Assembly: GCA_026745465.1 (NCBI GenBank)
Contig: JACYXH010000500.1
Location: forward strand, 1,677,501 to 1,741,500
Length of the DNA: 64,000 nucleotides
Direction of reading: 5' to 3'
Source of the DNA: Lota lota
Taxonomy: Eukaryota > Chordata > Actinopteri > Gadiformes > Lotidae
In this document: positions 46,711 through 56,911 of the stretch, in pieces
Layout: every line of letters begins with the position of its first letter
How positions within the stretch are numbered: position 1 is the first letter of the stretch
Position numbers and translations under genes: made by a program
Notes under the pieces: model-generated
What the model saw: only the letters and a program-made list of their open reading frames with translations
Database searches by the model: none
What the model was told of the DNA's origin: nothing

Positions 46711-48199
46711 TGTATTAATGTGGTGAACTTTGAAGGAGAATAATTATTATTTGAGTATCATACCTGTTGATAATAAAAAAATTTTTTTAGATTGAATAAA
46801 TTGCTGTATTTTACAAAAGCACTACATTTCCCGGAGTAAGTGTTAAATATGTTATGCCTGTTTACAACTGGTGAAGTTTCGTTCTGGTTTATGAGGCTAC
46901 GCATAGCGTGAATGTGTGAATGAATAGAACGCTTCATCAAAAGAAAAGAAAAACGTATATATATATATATCTTATACAGAAAACACAAAACAGCAGTCAC
47001 TGGGACAATACTTATATATGCCTCAGTATCAGTCCATGTTCATGCCATATCCCAATTTTGAGAAATCTGAATGAAAGCTGAGATACACCAGTAGGCCTAT
47101 TACCCAAGATGCTGATACCAACGCAGAGTCAAAGGAGGCTTAGAGTCCCTCAAATTAATTGTTAAATACGTTGTAGAGGTCAATGTAAGCAAAATTGTGC
47201 TTTAGTGTTAAAAATATTTGACAAACCTTTACTGTTGCAACCCTTTATTGAACAAAAAAGAAAAAGGTGTGTTGGGGGGGGGGGGGGGTGGCGGGGGGGG
47301 GGGGGGGGGGGGGGGGGGAGGGCGGGGGGGGGTTGACTTGGTGCTCTGTGAAGGGAGGCCCACTGTCTCACACTTTGAAAAGCCCTGGGCTAGAAGACCA
47401 AGAGTGTTGGACTCTTCCTCTATTCCATTCATAGAACCAAACAACACGTATGTGTTGAAGCGCATGCGTTTAGTAACCACTGACCTGGTAGTTACGAGCT
47501 CACAATGCCAAATGTGACGTGGTTCAAGCTGGCTATAAACAGCACCAGGAAACAATTGAATTGACTCATGTTAAAAACAAATCAACTTCTTACGCTGGCT
47601 TGTCATTCTATTTAACAAGTGACCATTGTAAGAGAATCAGCTGGGCATGTCATGACATGTTATTACCAATATAGGTTGTAGTTATCCAGAAACAATGACC
47701 AATTGTGCATATTTATACGAAAAGCAGACACATTAGAGTGACATCTTGATAACATTTTTGTAAATTATAATTAGATCTAATTGCGATAAGTTGTTTCTGT
47801 AGTTGTGGGCAGAGTTTAACATAACTTTGTGCGTGTCAGGTTACTTTCATCTTTTAGCCTAGTATCACAACTTTCGGAGAAAAAAACATGAGTTGCACAG
47901 AGCTGGATGTTTGAGTCTTTTGTCTAAAGTAATCACTACAAGCACTCACAATAGACAATAGTGATCTAAAGGGTGAGCATCACCTCTGACCTCACTACTT
48001 CGTTTTCATTCATTGTCGAAGTGGGATTGAATTGATGGCTTCTATTGGCTTTAGTGGACGGGCCTCTTTGGTACTAAGAGTTGACAGGTGGACACAGGAC
48101 AGGCAGATCGCTGTTGAAGGTTGAGTATATGTGACAGAACAGACAGAATGGGACTAACCTTAATGCACTTCTTTTTAAGAAGATAAGGAACTTAACAGT
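46711..48199. other. Intergenic; OR6 upstream
   Basis: No gene seen. It includes an (AT)n tract at 46957-46971 and the G-run listed separately. Confidence 0.4.
47272..47332. repeat. Long poly-G tract
   Basis: About 60 bp almost entirely G on plus, interrupted by tggc, a and c. It has strong G-quadruplex potential. Poly-Gly/poly-Pro ORFs across it are artefacts. Assembly length here is unreliable. Confidence 0.95.
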
Positions 48200-49114
48200 A
48201 TGATGGACAATGTTTCAGTTGTAAGCTTCTACACTCTTTCAGGCCTGGAGGGCACAGTGAACTATAGATATGTACTTTTCTTTGTCACATTGCTGTCTTT
48301 CTGTGTGATTTTGCTGGTGAATGCTGCTATTATTCTTGCTGTTATTGTAGATGAGTCTTCATGAAGCCATGTACATCTTTCTGTGTAATCTCTGCATCAA
48401 TGGACTTTATGGGACGGCCGGATTTTACCCCAAATTAATGTTTGATTTGCTGTCCTCTACTCATCTCATATCTTATGCTGGATGCCTCCTGCAGGGGTTT
48501 GTTATGCACTCGTCTGCTTTTGGGGACTTTTCCATCCTTCTGCTGATGGCCTATGAGCGCTATGTTGCTAAATGCTTCCCTCTAGTGTACCACTCTGTTA
48601 TGACCAAACAGAGGATCTGTCTACGAGTCTTCCTCACTTGGCTTCTGCCTCTGATGTTTATGAGCACAATAACAACATCAACATACAAGTTATGTGGCAC
48701 ACACATCCCAAAGATATACTGTGCTAATTATCTGATTGGCAGACTAGCTTGTTCCACCTCAATAGCAAGCATTGTCGTCCATATTTTAACATAAACTTCT
48801 ACCTGGGCCATGTGGTCTTCATTGTCTGGTCTTATATGTATCTGACCAGGACCTGTCTAAAATCCAAAGAAGGCAGAGGCAAGTTAATCTAAACGCGTGT
48901 GCCTCATCTGTAGTCCTTATCAAATCTTAATATTTCGTTGCTGTTTGACTTAATGTACATGAGATTTAGCACCAACAATTTATCCCAAAGTTTAGAGAAT
49001 TTTGTTGCAGTTGAATTTCTCCTTTTACCACTAATAATCAATCCCCTTATCCATGGTTTAAAGCTGACCAAACTGCAAAACAGAATTAGTAGTTTTCTCT
49101 GTAAAATGAGGTGA
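48200..49114 (+). pseudogene. Odorant receptor pseudogene OR6
   Basis: It starts normally (MMDNVSVVSFYTLSGLEGTV, TM1 intact). The frame breaks at 48351-48356, just before the LHEAMYIF block (2-bp loss relative to OR2). It then reads on from 48354 through TM2-TM4 with MAYERYVAKC in place of MAYDRYVAIC, and breaks again at about 48792 (stop in TM5 region). Remnants of TM5-TM7 follow with further stops (CLKSKEGRGKLI, then LLFDLMYMRF, and PLIINPLIHGLKL). Total length matches an intact OR. Its group is OR2/OR3. 48354-48484 is identical to OR2 while both flanks are strongly diverged. Glu for Asp in the DRY motif may reflect relaxed constraint. Confidence 0.92.
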
Positions 49115-49562
49115 ATCCTCAATACCTGGTATTTTGACTGATTTATATGTATATGTTTATAGTTGGTTTTTTCAAAATCATACAGGATACATTGCATCTA
49201 AAAATATCAGATCGACCCCAACACAAAAGACAGGACAAACAGAAAAACTCAAACAGCAAGCCTATACAAATAAAAAGTAGTACTATGAGAACAAAACTAC
49301 AAAGCAAACATTTTATTTGGTTAAGTCACCTTAAGTAAGGCAAGGTAAATGTATAGGTCAACCAAATATGTCAACAAAGGGAACAGAATGAAATCTACAA
49401 TTACATCACATATATTATTTAAATGATTCAAACTCAAAGTACAGATGTCATGTCCAGTGTTTTGCAACAGTTAAACTCTACTTTACCTTTCTTGAAATCT
49501 GATGTTTAAACATTTAAACCCTGCTGTACCATTCTCTATATCTATTGTTCTTAGAGGTGTTT
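49115..49562. other. OR6 3' flank, nothing recognised
   Basis: AT-rich, no gene signature. Confidence 0.4.
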
Positions 49563-49922
49563 TTATTTATTTTTAATCTTGGCCTTGTGCTTCTCACCAG
49601 CCTTTGCATTCTTAAATTGCACTGATAGTAGTATATATGAACCCCCACTTATCTTAATATTTTTCTTCAAGGGGGGGAAAGGGTTAGGGGGAACTTGGGG
49701 TGATCTTGGGGGTGAACTTGGTGTGAACTTGTGGTGAGCTTGAATTTGCAACATCCTTTGTGGTGCACTGTGGGAAAACACAGGTGGGGGGGAATGCTCG
49801 TACCCTCAACCCCGGGATGATAAAGCACATCGTTGGGGTAGTTTAAAAGGGTGGGTGTGTGTGCTAGGCTAGTATTGCTTTTAAAACAGTCATCCGTTGC
49901 GGCCATACACATTTTTCTCAAC

Positions 49923-50348
49923 ATGGACGTTGCAACAGCAGAGCTCCAGGACAGCGTAAAGCAGCCATCTCTAGGTATGTGGAGGGGTCAAACACCACAA
50001 TATAACCATGGGTCTATGGAGGGGGATATGCCCGTACCTAATGCTCCAATCAAGAGAATGAAGAATTCTAAAACCGGAGAAGATCAACGCACAGAAGCTT
50101 CAATTGTGTATAATGGCGATGAAGGCTATGAGTACGTAATTTCATTCAAGGATGGCTATGTCGTATTAAAAGCAAAAGACTGTGATGGTGATCTGCGTAT
50201 GTTTACCAGTGATTGGCTACATTTCCGTGACAATGTACTGTATGTCCTGAGCTTGCTATTGAAGGATGGAGTCAAGGCCCCTATGTCTCACAGTGGCATG
50301 GGGATTTGGGAGCCGAGATATACCGCATGGAGTCTGATCTTTTTCTGA
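49923..50348 (+). CDS. Hypothetical protein of the Polinton-like block, ORF 1
   Basis: Start chosen at ATG 49923 (MDVATAELQDSVKQPSLG); the frame is open upstream to 49851 without another good start. About 141 residues. The N-terminal half is polar (Pro, Gly, Lys). The C-terminal half has beta-rich-looking EYVISFKDGYVVLKAKDC and a hydrophobic VLYVLSLLL stretch. The last ~20 residues may be out of register, because an adjacent frame (50330-50690) stays mostly open. Not recognised; a structural or minor virion-type protein is possible but unproven. Confidence 0.4.
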   Translation: MDVATAELQDSVKQPSLGMWRGQTPQYNHGSMEGDMPVPNAPIKRMKNSKTGEDQRTEASIVYNGDEGYEYVISFKDGYVVLKAKDCDGDLRMFTSDWLHFRDNVLYVLSLLLKDGVKAPMSHSGMGIWEPRYTAWSLIFF

Positions 50349-50690
50349 AGAAGAAGAGAGATTTTATTTGTATCCGTTGATGCTCTAATCCTACACTGTT
50401 TCTGAGCAGCCGTGACCCGTTTTGCAAAGACAGGCACCCGACCCGTAACAGTGCTATAGCATCTGATTGTTGCTTTGACACTGTCTTTTTCATTCAGTGG
50501 GGTGACTGGCCCCAGATACAAGCGGGTTTTCAGGAGATTGACAGAGTTGTCAAGCAGTAACTGCGCACACGTTCTTACGGAGAAATAAAAAAACAGCTAT
50601 TTGTACCGGTTTCTGATGAAGACTTTGCAGCGGATCTCAGTAATGGTCTATTGTGTAGTGAGGGTGCAGTGCTCACGCAGCTGTAGAACA
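50330..50690 (+). pseudogene. Unrecognised broken ORF 2 of the block
   Basis: One plus-strand frame reads through with three in-frame stops: a Lys/Arg-rich start near 50340, CFDTVFFIQWGDWPQIQAGF (50476-50535) and FVPVSDEDFAADLSNGLL (50600-50654). It directly follows, and may continue, ORF 1 after a frameshift. Family unknown. Confidence 0.35.
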
Positions 50691-50757
50691 TGGTGAATAT
50701 ATAGAAAAGGCCCAAAAACGTGTTCTATTTTCTTTTTGTTGGTGTCTAAATGTATAT

Positions 50758-51301
50758 TTGTTATGTTATACAGATCAGGACAATGATGATCTACATTCAC
50801 AATATGGCGACGAGAACATGCACAGTGAAGATTTAGATGGGGTTACAACTACCAAATGGTTACAAGACTTTGCCACCTATCTGGGGGGAAAGAATCTTAC
50901 ATTTCTACAGGATGGATTGGACAACAAGTTGGTGGTGGAAACGCTGACGGTGGATGAGGATTGGAACCTGACGACACTGCGTCTAAACCCTGAATCCCTG
51001 GGCGTTTTGAGAGCTACGACATGTGTATGTGTGGAAGCCATCATCAACAAGAAGGTCCGGGCAGACTGTTGGGGATGTGCGTACAACAACCCAAGTTAGC
51101 GACGACATAGTTGTCTGCAAGGACCGTCATGGTATCATTACGAAGCCCATTATGACGATATATGTGCATTGTTGTATAGAAAACCCTTCCAGATACTTTT
51201 AGAAACTATTAAAAAAAATACAACTGGTCTATCAGTTGCCCCAGACAAAATTCTAGGTGTATCGGAGTCTGTTTTTACTATGAATAGATTTACTATCTGA
51301 A
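50758..51301 (+). pseudogene. ORF 3 of the block, one nonsense codon
   Basis: Open from 50758; first in-frame ATG at 50818. Acidic N-terminus (DQDNDDLHSQYGDENMHSED), then WLQDFATYLGGKNLTFL, DEDWNLTTLRLNPESLG and a Cys/His cluster (ADCWGC, then HSCL after a TAG at 51097-51099). The same frame continues past the TAG to TGA at about 51299. A single stop in an otherwise open 540-bp frame indicates recent loss. The CxxC...HxC pattern suggests metal binding. Function unknown; this type of Cys/His protein is found in fish Polinton-like elements as far as I recall. Confidence 0.45.
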
Positions 51302-51387
51302 ACATATGTTATGGATAAAATGACTGAAATAAGATAAACACATGTCACCCCTGAGCATCAGAGTAAAATATTTGACGCAACACTGAT

Positions 51388-51570
51388 ATGGCGTCGTACA
51401 TTGTAGGGTGTAAACTGGGATTTAAAATGGGTCATTTGATTTCTATGGTTATGACGTTGTTTATGCAGTCTGTATCCGATAGGCTTGCTGTTCTGATGTA
51501 TAGTATGGCTGTCAATGGTAATGCTACTAAGCCTAGGGGATATGATACTTTTGTCAATCATAATATATAA
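51388..51570 (+). CDS. Small hypothetical ORF 4 of the block
   Basis: 60 codons starting MASYIVGCKLGFKMG, with a hydrophobic stretch (HLISMVMTLFMQSV) and a polar tail. No recognisable family. Its position between ORF 3 and the integrase start supports membership of the element. Confidence 0.3.
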   Translation: MASYIVGCKLGFKMGHLISMVMTLFMQSVSDRLAVLMYSMAVNGNATKPRGYDTFVNHNI

Positions 51571-51768
51571 ATATCAAACACTTGTATAAGGATTGGAATG
51601 ATATGGTCAAAACATGCTCACATGACATGACACCTCTGGGTTTAAAGCTGTCTGAATTAATAAACTATTTCTCCAATAGTATGTGTTTTAGTGTCGGTCA
51701 CGTTATGTGTGTATGTGCATTTGTATCTGATGTCTTCAAGTTGAACATGCTGTCTTGCTGAGGCTCGA

Positions 51769-52076
51769 TTGGCAGCTTGTAAAATGGTACAGAAAAATAA
51801 AACAGCATGTAAGCAGTATCTTGACATTGTGGAGAGTGGGGAATTTGAAATAATAAAATGTAAACGCTGTTTGGTGTTCAGTTTGTCATCCTTAGACGAT
51901 ATGGATAGACTGTTGTCTAAAGCTTATTACGACCCCGCCGGTGCTTATGGGGGGTATTAATAAACTACGAGCGGCCCTTAAACATAGCAAGGGTCTGATA
52001 CCTCCTCTAGACTATATCAAGAAATGGTTATTGAAGCAAGACGCCTATACTCTGCATACCCCATCTGCAATAGGGT
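51769..52076 (+). pseudogene. Integrase N-terminus, Polinton/adintovirus type, frameshifted and truncated
   Basis: Plus strand. First part from about 51784: Lys-rich start, a possible Cys pair (KCKRC) and KAYYDPAGAYGG, the YYDP-x-x-x-x-x-GG motif seen at the start of Maverick/Polinton integrases. A length change in the G run at 51949-51954 breaks the frame and TAA follows. The next frame carries the second hallmark, KKWLLKQDAYTLH (52023-52061). The DDE catalytic core should follow but is replaced by the satellite at 52078. Non-functional. Confidence 0.6.
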
Positions 52077-52077
52077 T

Positions 52078-53208
52078 AGCCAGGCTGCACTGAAGGAAAC
52101 CACTGCACCGAAGGAAACCACTGCACCGAAGGAAACCACGCTGCACCGAAGGAAACCACTGCACCGAAGGAAACCAGGCTGCACCGAAGGAAACCACTGC
52201 ACCGAAGGAAACCACTGCACCGAAGGAAACCAGGCTGCACTGAAGGAAACCACTGCACCGAAGGAAACCAGGCTGCACCGAAGGAAACCAGGCTGCACCG
52301 AAGGAAACCACGCTGCACCGAAGGAAACCACGCTGCACCGAAGGAAACCACTGCACCGAAGGAAACCACTGCACCGAAGGAAACCAGCTGCACCGAAGGA
52401 AACCAGGCTGCACCGAAGGAAACCACTGCACCGAAGGAAACCACTGCACCGAAGGAAACCACGCTGCACTGAAGGAAACCACTGCACCGAAAGAAACCAC
52501 GCTGCACCGAAGGAAACCACTGCACCGAAGGAAACCACGCTGCACCGAAGGAAACCACTGCACCGAAGGAAACCACGCTGCACCGAAGGAAACCACTGCA
52601 CCGAAGGAAACCACGCTGCACCGAAGGAAACCACTGCACCGAAGGAAACCACTGCACCGAAGGAAACCACTGCACCGAAGGAAACCATGCTGCACCGAAG
52701 GAAACCACGCTGCACCGAAGGAAACCACGCTGCACCGAAGGAAACCACGCTGCACCGAAGGAAACCACTGCACCGAAGGAAACCACGCTGCACCGAAGGA
52801 AACCACGCTGCACTGAAGGAAACCACGCTGCACCGAAGGAAACCACGCTGCACCGAAGGAAACCACGCTGCACCGAAGGAAACCACGCTGCACCGAAGGA
52901 AACCACGCTGCACCGAAGGAAACCACTGCACCGAAGGAAACCACTGCACCGAAGGAAACCACTGCACCGAAGGAAACCACGCTGCACCGAAGGAAACCAC
53001 GCTGCACCGAAGGAAACCACTGCACCGAAGGAAACCACTGCACCGAAGGAAACCACTGCACCGAAGGAAACCACTGCACTGAAGGAAACCACGCTGCACC
53101 GAAGGAAACCACTGCACCGAAGGAAACCACTGCACCGAAGGAAACCACTGCACTGAAGGAAACCACGCTGCACCGAAGGAAACCACTGCACCGAAGGAAA
53201 CCCCTTTG
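52078..53208. repeat. 18/20-bp satellite
   Basis: About 60 units of cactgcaccgaaggaaac (18 bp) mixed with cacgctgcaccgaaggaaac (20 bp) and a few variants (tgcactgaag). The mixture keeps long ORFs open on both strands (350-480 codons), all artefacts. It starts exactly where integrase homology stops. Confidence 0.97.
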
Positions 53209-54414
53209 TAGTCCTCTCAGCCGTCTGTAGTCCTCTCCGCCGTTTGCTGCAGGTGGGGAGAGAGAAGTGGGGAGAGGAGTCTGCAGGACTCTCACCTCCT
53301 GCAGCCTCCTCTCTCACTCCTTCAGCCTCCTCTCTCCCTCCCTGCAGCCGACTCTTCCCTCCTGCAGCCTCCTCTCTCCCCTCCTGCAGCCTCCTCTCTC
53401 CCCTCCTCTCTCCCCTCCTGCAAACTCCTCTCTCCCCCCTGCAGCTTCCTCTCTCCCCTCCTGCAGCCTCCTCTCTCCCCTCCTGCAGCCTCCTCTCTAC
53501 CCTCCTCTCTCCCATCCTGCAGCCTCCTCTCTCCCCTCCCCTCTCCCCTCCTGCAGCCTCCTCTCTCCTCCCCTCTATCCCTCACTTCAGCCTCCTCTCT
53601 CCCCTCCTGCAGCCTCCTCTCTCCCCTCCTGCAGGCCACTCTCTCCCCTCCTACAGCCTCCTTTCTCCCCTCCTCTCTCTCTCCCTGCAGCCTCCTCTCT
53701 CTCCTCCTGCAGCCTCCTCTCTCCCTCCCTGAAGCCTCCTCTCTGCCCTCCTCTCTCACCTCCTGCAGCCTCCTCTCTCTCCTCCTTCAGCCTCCTCTCT
53801 CCCTCCCTGATGCCTTCTCTCTTCCCTCCTCTCTCCTCTCCTTTCTACCCTCCTGCAGCCTCCTCTCTCCCCTCCTGCAGCCTCCTCTCTCCTCCTTTCT
53901 CCCCTCCTCTCTCCCCTCCTGCAGCCTCCACTCTCACCTCCTCTCTCCCCTGCTGCAGCCTCATCTCTCCCCTCCTGCAACCTCCTCTCTCCCCTCCTGC
54001 AGCCTCTTCTCTCCCCCCTCCTGCAGCCTCCTTTATCCCCTCCTGCAGCTTCCTCACTCCCCTCCTGCAGCCTCCTCTCTCCCCTCCTGCAGCCACCTCT
54101 CTCCCCTCCTGCAGCCTCCTCACTCCCCTCCTCTTTCTCTCCTTGCAGCCTCCTCTGTCCCCTCCTGCAGCCTCCTCTCTCCCCTCCTCTCTTTCCCTGC
54201 ATCTCCTCTCTCCCCTCCTCTCTCTCCCTGCAGCCTCCTCTTTCTCCCTGTAGCCTCCTCTCTCCCCCATTCTTCAGCCTCCTCTCTACTCTCCCCTCCT
54301 GCAGCCTCCTCTCTACTCTCCCCTCCTGCAACCTCCTCTCTCCCCTCCTCTCTCACTCCCTGCAGCCTCTTCTCTCCCCTCCTCTCTACCTCCATGCAGC
54401 CTCCTCTCTCCCTC
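53209..54414. repeat. Pyrimidine-rich 22-bp minisatellite
   Basis: Irregular repeats of ctcctctctcccctcctgcagc. The plus strand is nearly all pyrimidine except tgcag. ORFs on both strands are artefacts. H-DNA or strand-asymmetric structure is plausible. Confidence 0.95.
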
Positions 54415-54680
54415 ATAGAGTGAGGGTGCTATTAGAGTGAGAGTGCTAGGATGAGAGTGAATGTGCTAGGATGAGAGTGAGAGTGCTAGGATGAGAGTGA
54501 GTGCTATGAGAGTGAGAGTGCTAGGATGAGTGAGAGTGCTACGATGAGAGTGAGGGTGCTAGGATGAGAGTGAGTGCTAGGATGAGAGTGGAAGTGCTAT
54601 GAGAGTGAGAGCGCTAAGATGAGCGTGAGGGTGCTATGAGAGTGAGAGTGCTAGGATGAGCGTGAGTGTGCTAGGATGTT
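54415..54680. repeat. Minisatellite of gagagtgctaggatga
   Basis: About 15 copies of a 16-19-bp unit with variable gagtga additions. Confidence 0.93.
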
Positions 54681-54925
54681 CACCAGGTTTCCCTGCCTGC
54701 TGCTCCTTCTTTACGCACCACACTTGGGTCCACACCTTACCCCAATCTCAACAGGGTTGGTCCCTAATATATAATATATAATATATCCTTTAGAAGCAGC
54801 AGTACAACATGAACAACGTCTCCGCACAGAGTCAGTGGTCCAATGCCAGTATGATGGGAGGAGGAGGCAGCGGTTGTTCTCTGTCAGTGGTGGAATTATG
54901 GGGGAGCCCCTCCTCCCCGAAAGAG
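54681..54925. other. Short spacer, nothing recognised
   Basis: Contains (ATA)-rich taatatataatatataatat (54768-54787). No supported gene. Confidence 0.4.
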
Positions 54926-55803
54926 ACCTGAGATTCAATGACACAACATTTGGGAGGTTCTCTCACATTCTATAACTTTTTATTTGATTCACTTCGCTTC
55001 AATCCAATCCAATGCAATTCGCAAATGTGCGTTAAATTATAGGCTAACAAAGAATGAATATATTATAATAGAATGTAATTATCATTTCAAAGTGAACCCC
55101 CCCCCCCCCCCCCCCATCTAAATGTGCAGTCGTCATACTTCAAATATGTACAATTATTAAGTGATTTAGATCATGAGATCAATCTCGTAATGTGTTAAAA
55201 TTGTGCTTTTAGGTATCAATTCTTAAAAATAATATATCCCAGAGTTTGTTTTCATCATGATCGTAGAGACCCCTTATGTTAGGTTTCAAAGGTTAGGGAA
55301 ATGAGAGCAGCACAGAATGATTCCAACAGTAGACAACAATAATTGCAATAATCACATTTCCATATGCCTACATTATACCTATGTCGTTTGCGACCCCAAT
55401 AAATAAAAATAACCGATCCATTATTATTTGACCGCTTTTATTCTATACAGGTATTTCATTTGCTGCGTTCCAGACGGAGGCTCTTTCTCGTGTCGAGCCT
55501 CTCGCTGACAGCCAATCACGTTCTCTCATTAGTTCTTAATTGAATTCAGCTGTGCATATAGCCCACGTGATGTCGGGCATGTTATTTTTAGCGTTTGGCG
55601 TAGTTTAGCATTTTGCAATATAGGTTAGGCCTATACCTTGTATTAGGTAGACGTTGCTCCCAAACGCGATTCAAAAAGGACCCGCTGTTGCTTATTTGTG
55701 CGCTTTTGAATGAACAATCCGGAGAACGTGGCCACCACCGGGGGAGCGTCACTGAGGAACACCGCGGTGAGTCACCCCACGCTCAGTGTGTAGTGGGCTG
55801 CTT
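54926..55803 (+). repeat. Long inverted repeat, left arm (at least 878 bp)
   Basis: Reverse complement of 63120-64000 with high identity by eye. Both arms share a homopolymer at the same site (C19 at 55097-55115; G23 at 63807-63829). The outer end cannot be fixed because the right arm reaches the window edge. A long terminal inverted repeat of a large DNA element, or a simple inverted duplication, would both fit. Confidence 0.93.
55710..55766 (+). CDS. Possible short first coding exon in left arm
   Basis: ATG at 55710 opens MNNPENVATTGGASLRNTA, then a perfect donor (gtgagt) at 55767. Upstream 55490-55620 is GC-richer with ccacgtgatgtcgg. In the right arm the ATG is changed to ATT while the donor is kept. 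Purely a pattern; no downstream exon identified. Confidence 0.2.
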
Positions 55804-56911
55804 CCCTTTATTAGAGTCCCCAGTAGAACCAGCACCCCCTTTTAGATTCGCCCAGTAGAACCAGTACCCCCTTTTAGATTCGCCCAGTAGAATGGTACCC
55901 TTCAGTCGTCTCCCTTCCCTGCGTCTGGAGCAGTGTGGCGTACAGTAGAGTATTATCATTATGGAAGCATCAGATGAACGGACTGAATCATGCCATTTCC
56001 TACATGTTCCTCCGATCACTACTTCCTCGTGTTAAAACGCGTTCCTAGTCTTTGCGGACATCAGCGTGAGAATGGTTATTTTTGTAACAGGAAATCACAT
56101 GTGAGGATGCTGAAACAGATCAGTTGTACCAATTCCACATTCAAGAGCTAACAAAAGCAAAAACAAAATGGGTAAATATAAAGCATGTTTATTTATGAAG
56201 CGTTCAAATGTTCAATCATCATGCACTTCAAGCCCTCAAGGATTAAAACTCAAAACCCCGATGGGGAAAAGAGAAACCTTTAAAAATAAAGTGGAGCGAC
56301 CAAGGGACAAGTCTGGTTTAGCACTAAATTAGTCTAGTTTGGGATTAAGATTAGGGATGGTTAATTTAGTATAAAGTTTGAAATAGGACATTTTAGGGGT
56401 GTTTGGGTATACTGTTAGTTATGGTTAAGTTTAGGCCCTGTTTGGTTTAGGCATTAGTTATTGTATTAAAGATTCTTAAGTTTAGGTATTAGGTAAGAGT
56501 TTACGCATTTTAGAGAGGTTTAGGTTTGATGGTTAAATTTAGGTAAGCGAGTTTAGGTACTAGGTTAAGTTTAGGCCTTTATGATGTTTAGGTTAGATGG
56601 CTACATTTAGGTAGGTTAGATAGGCTAAATGTGGTCTTATTTTATTTATGGTTAAATTGAGGCCTTAGGGTTAGAAAGAAGGTTAAGATCAGGGCTCAGG
56701 TTTGCTTCCAGCCATGTCCCTTTAGTCGCTCCCTTAAGAGGTTTTCCAGCTAAGGGTAATAGAAATATAATACATGGGTTCACAGATACAATGTACAGAA
56801 ATAAAATGGACAAATCAAAAGATTTAGCTAAACATACTTTCCCCAAAACCTGGTGTGACAATGTAGTTTGTTTTAAAAGTTAACAGTAAAGTGATGTGGA
56901 GTAGGCAGAGT
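55804..56911. other. Intergenic inside the long inverted repeat
   Basis: 55840-55890 has two copies of cccagtagaac plus cagcaccccctttta. 56310-56690 is a degenerate repeat of gtttaggtt/ggttaaatttagg. No gene. Confidence 0.5.

Larger units (their letters stand above)
49563..52076 (+). mobile_element. Polinton/adintovirus-like endogenous element, truncated
   Basis: A 2.5-kb block of closely packed small ORFs, mostly plus strand, with little intergenic space, unlike the rest of the window. The only part I can place is the last one: N-terminus of the retroviral-type integrase of Maverick/Polinton elements and adintoviruses. The block ends abruptly where the 18/20-bp satellite begins. Polymerase B, capsid, packaging ATPase and protease were not found, so most of the element is missing. 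Few lesions per gene suggest a fairly young insertion. A short minus-strand ORF (49781 to 49563) diverges from the first plus ORF. Confidence 0.6.

Noticed and set aside
47180-47555. Poly-Gly and poly-Pro ORFs
   Set aside because: Translation of the homopolymer G tract.
52017-53515. ORFs of 350-480 codons on both strands
   Set aside because: They are translations of the 18/20-bp satellite and of the pyrimidine-rich array.
53244-54416. Pro/Ser/Leu-rich and Gly/Arg/Glu-rich ORFs
   Set aside because: Both come from the same low-complexity array, one from each strand.
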